From Yinghuangia elevatio (GTDB lineage: Bacteria; Actinomycetota; Actinomycetes; Streptomycetales; Streptomycetaceae), in NCBI RefSeq assembly GCF_040649515.1, contig NZ_JBEZFP010000228.1:1-7955 (forward strand): DNA of 7,955 bases, read 5' to 3'. Positions 6,492 to 7,955 of the stretch are shown one piece after another. Both the position numbers and the translations under genes were made by a program. The notes under the pieces are model-generated. The model saw only the letters and a list, made by a program, of their open reading frames with translations, did no database searches and was not told the DNA's origin. Numbering within the stretch: the first letter of the stretch is position 1; each line of letters begins with the position of its first letter.

Positions 6492-6508
6492 GTTTTGCAC
6501 TGCACAAC
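6492..6508. promoter_or_regulatory. Imperfect dyad, candidate IclR-type operator
   Basis: GTTTTGC-ACT-GCACAAC is a 17-bp dyad with 6 of 7 half-site positions paired. It lies 15 bp upstream of the probable -35 of the binding-protein gene. A half-site resembling its right arm (TTGTGC) recurs at 6419-6424, facing GAGCAAT at 6432-6438. The only regulator encoded in the window is IclR type, whose members bind short dyads, so this is a reasonable but untested target. Confidence 0.35.
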
Positions 6509-6523
6509 GTTCGCCGATGCGTC

Positions 6524-6553
6524 TTGTCGCGGCTTTCGGACCTTCCCTAACGT
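6524..6553 (+). promoter_or_regulatory. Probable promoter of the sugar-binding protein gene
   Basis: TTGTCG (6524-6529) and TAACGT (6548-6553) are separated by 18 bp and resemble the -35 and -10 (TANNNT) of the main vegetative sigma factor. The start would fall near 6560, giving a leader of about 40 nt that ends in the strong SD at 6588-6593. Confidence 0.45.
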
Positions 6554-6587
6554 CCCGCAGCACCCGGCACCGGACTGCCCCGGCCTC

Positions 6588-6593
6588 AGGAGG
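6588..6593 (+). promoter_or_regulatory. Strong ribosome binding site for the sugar-binding protein
   Basis: A perfect AGGAGG sits 7 nt before GTG 6601. It fixes the start of the lipoprotein and rules out the longer in-frame extension from 6421, which would put about 60 residues ahead of the signal peptide. Confidence 0.85.
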
Positions 6594-6600
6594 AAACGTC

Positions 6601-7899
6601 GTGAAGATCCGCAGATGGACCATGCTCGCCCTGTCGGGCGCGGTCCTCGCCGCCGCGTCGGCGTGCGCCCCCGGCACCGCGTCCAAGTCGGACGCCAAGG
6701 ACGAGCAGACCGGCACGGTCAAGGTCTGGCTGTACGACGAGGCCAACCGCGCGCCCAAGGAAAAGGTCGTCAACGAGGCCGTCGCCGAGTTCACGGCCAC
6801 GCGCCCCAAGGTCAAGGTCGAGGTCAGCTACATACCCACCGACGCCGGGCCGCGCGCCGAGAAGATGAAGGGCGCGTTCAACGACCCGAACAGCGCCCCC
6901 GACGTCGTCGAGTTCGGCAACACCGACCTGTTCGGGTACGTCGCCGCGGGCGGCCTCGCCGACATCACCGCCGACCTCGCCGGCTGGTCCGAGGCCGGCG
7001 ACCTGCCGCAGGACCTCAAGGACACCACCACCGTCAACGGCGCGCAGTACGGCCTGCCGTGGTGGATCGGGCTGCGCTCGCTCTACTACCGCACCGACGT
7101 CTTCACCGAGCTGGGCATCAAGGCGCCGACCACCTACGCCGAGCTCGTCGAGGCGGCCAAGAAGGCCCGCGCCGCGAAGCCCGAGATGTTCGGCATCGCG
7201 GTGGGCGGCAAGTACACGTTCGGCGCGCTGCCGTTCGTGTGGGCCTCGGGCGGCGACCTGGCGGCGCAGCAGGGCGGGGCGTACAAGTCCGTCATCGACT
7301 CGCCCGAGTCGCAGGCCGGCGTCAAGGCCTACACCGACCTGTTCGCCAAGGACATCTGCCCCGCCGAGCAGTGCGCCGACCTGACCGGCGGCAAGACCGT
7401 CGAGGCGTTCTCCGCGGGCAAGGCGGCGATGGCGATCCTGCCCAACTCGTCGCGCAGCGCCGTCGAGGCGGGCGTCCAGGGCAAGTACGCCGTCGTGCCG
7501 CTGCCCGGCCTGACCCCCGGCTCCGTCGCCCCCGCCTTCTCCGGCGGCAACGACCTCGGCGTCATGAAGTCCACCCAGCACCGCAGCCTGGCCGTCGACT
7601 TCATGAAGGTCCTGGCCGGCAAGAAGTACCAGCTCGCGATGTTCGACGCGATGGGCAACCTGCCGACGCTGGCCACCGCCCGCGCCGACGTGGTGGCCAA
7701 GGACCCGTTCCTGAAGCCCTTCATCGACACCCTGAACGCCGGCACCAAGTTCGTGCCCAAGGACGCCGCGTGGGCCAAGATCGACGCGCAGAGCATCGTC
7801 CCGACCATGCTCCAGAAGGTCGTCACCGGCAAGTCCGACGTCGCCGGGGCCACGAGCGAGGCGGCGGGCGCGATGAACGCCGCGTTCGCGGGGAAGTAG
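6601..7899 (+). CDS. ABC transporter sugar-binding lipoprotein (extracellular solute-binding protein family 1)
   Basis: A 432-residue lipoprotein that captures solute outside the membrane and delivers it to an ABC importer. The N-terminus has a short basic stretch (KIRRW), a hydrophobic core (residues 8-20) and a lipobox A19-S-A-C22, so C22 should be lipidated after cleavage. The mature protein starts with a flexible K/D/S-rich linker and then V40-K-V-W-L-Y-D; P100-D-V-V-E-F-G-N-T-D, G151-L-P-W-W-I, Y162-Y-R-T-D-V-F and G317-N-D-L-G-V are family-1 blocks of carbohydrate binding proteins. The E-F-G-N-T segment resembles chitobiose-type binders such as DasA as I recall them. C253 and C258 are close enough to form a disulfide. 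GTG 6601 follows a perfect SD. The gene is divergent from the catabolic operon and shares its control region, so it probably imports the substrate or a precursor oligosaccharide. Family certain, ligand inferred. Confidence 0.93.
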   Translation: MKIRRWTMLALSGAVLAAASACAPGTASKSDAKDEQTGTVKVWLYDEANRAPKEKVVNEAVAEFTATRPKVKVEVSYIPTDAGPRAEKMKGAFNDPNSAPDVVEFGNTDLFGYVAAGGLADITADLAGWSEAGDLPQDLKDTTTVNGAQYGLPWWIGLRSLYYRTDVFTELGIKAPTTYAELVEAAKKARAAKPEMFGIAVGGKYTFGALPFVWASGGDLAAQQGGAYKSVIDSPESQAGVKAYTDLFAKDICPAEQCADLTGGKTVEAFSAGKAAMAILPNSSRSAVEAGVQGKYAVVPLPGLTPGSVAPAFSGGNDLGVMKSTQHRSLAVDFMKVLAGKKYQLAMFDAMGNLPTLATARADVVAKDPFLKPFIDTLNAGTKFVPKDAAWAKIDAQSIVPTMLQKVVTGKSDVAGATSEAAGAMNAAFAGK

Positions 7900-7948
7900 C
7901 GGACCCGCGTGCCCGCCCCCACCACGAGCCCCGCGCGGGCGGACCGGG

Positions 7949-7955
7949 AGAAGGA
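7949..7955 (+). promoter_or_regulatory. SD-like sequence of a probable downstream permease gene
   Basis: AGAAGGA at the very end of the window, 49 nt after the binding-protein stop, looks like a ribosome binding site for a gene starting just outside. In ABC sugar operons two permease genes usually follow the binding protein. The start codon itself is not in the window. Confidence 0.4.

Larger units (their letters stand above)
6365..6600. promoter_or_regulatory. Divergent control region between deacylase operon and sugar-binding protein gene
   Basis: This 236-bp gene-free region separates the two divergent transcription units and is visibly richer in A/T than its flanks. It holds a dre-like palindrome (6405-6420), a dyad at 6492-6508 and a related looser dyad at 6418-6438, a promoter-like pair for the plus-strand gene (6524-6553), a weaker one for the minus-strand operon (6408-6437), and ribosome binding sites at both ends. 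Open reading frames can be extended into it from both sides, but the SD positions argue against their use. Confidence 0.8.

Noticed and set aside
6365..6505. Upstream extension of the deacylase frame to 6505
   Set aside because: The extra residues do not resemble the family N-terminus and would cover the operator and promoter region.
4163..6550. A very long open frame on the plus strand opposite the deacylase and IclR genes
   Set aside because: It is antisense to two clearly conserved proteins, its translation is G/R/A/V-rich low-complexity with no family motif, and such shadows are normal in high-GC DNA.
6421..6600. Upstream extension of the binding-protein frame from 6421
   Set aside because: It would bury the lipoprotein signal peptide about 60 residues in and ignores the perfect AGGAGG before GTG 6601.
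7911..7942. Possible 6-bp GC hairpin after the binding-protein gene
   Set aside because: A short stem with an 18-nt loop is too weak to call as an attenuator, although such elements often follow binding-protein genes.

Overview
The window looks like chromosomal DNA of a high-GC actinobacterium, most likely Streptomyces or a close relative. This rests on the strong G/C bias at third codon positions, GTG start codons, short Shine-Dalgarno-led intergenic gaps, a typical actinobacterial lipoprotein signal on the binding protein, and a DasR-type operator. There are seven genes, all apparently intact. I see no tRNA, rRNA, CRISPR array, insertion sequence or pseudogene.

Layout. 86-1264 (+) is a winged-helix protein of the HTH_42/AlkZ DNA-glycosylase superfamily, unrelated to the rest. 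It converges on a five-gene minus-strand operon, and a strong GC-rich hairpin (1282-1314) between them probably terminates both. In transcription order the operon is: a D-aminoacylase-family amidohydrolase (6364-4817), an IclR regulator (4807-4028), a fold-type III PLP deaminase/dehydratase (4031-2766), a KDG-kinase-like PfkB sugar kinase (2751-1750) and a RidA enamine/imine deaminase (1710-1330). The first four are 9-14 nt apart or overlap by ATGA. Divergently transcribed across a 236-bp control region is a family-1 ABC sugar-binding lipoprotein (6601-7899). Its permease genes probably follow beyond the window, since an SD-like sequence lies at the very end.

How the genes may work together (inference). 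Deacylase + D-amino-acid PLP dehydratase + RidA + 2-keto-3-deoxygluconate kinase is the enzyme set expected for N-acetyl-D-glucosaminate (the aldonic acid of GlcNAc): N-acetylglucosaminate -> D-glucosaminate -> 2-keto-3-deoxygluconate (KDG) -> KDPG. N-acetylglucosaminate comes from the oxidised ends of chitin chains cut by lytic polysaccharide monooxygenases. The control region holds a perfect GGTCTAGACC core matching the dre operator of DasR, the GlcNAc/chitin master regulator of Streptomyces. The best reading is a cluster for importing and breaking down oxidised amino sugar, probably under both DasR and the local IclR protein. The generic alternative, catabolism of N-acyl-D-amino acids, does not explain the KDG kinase or the dre site as well.
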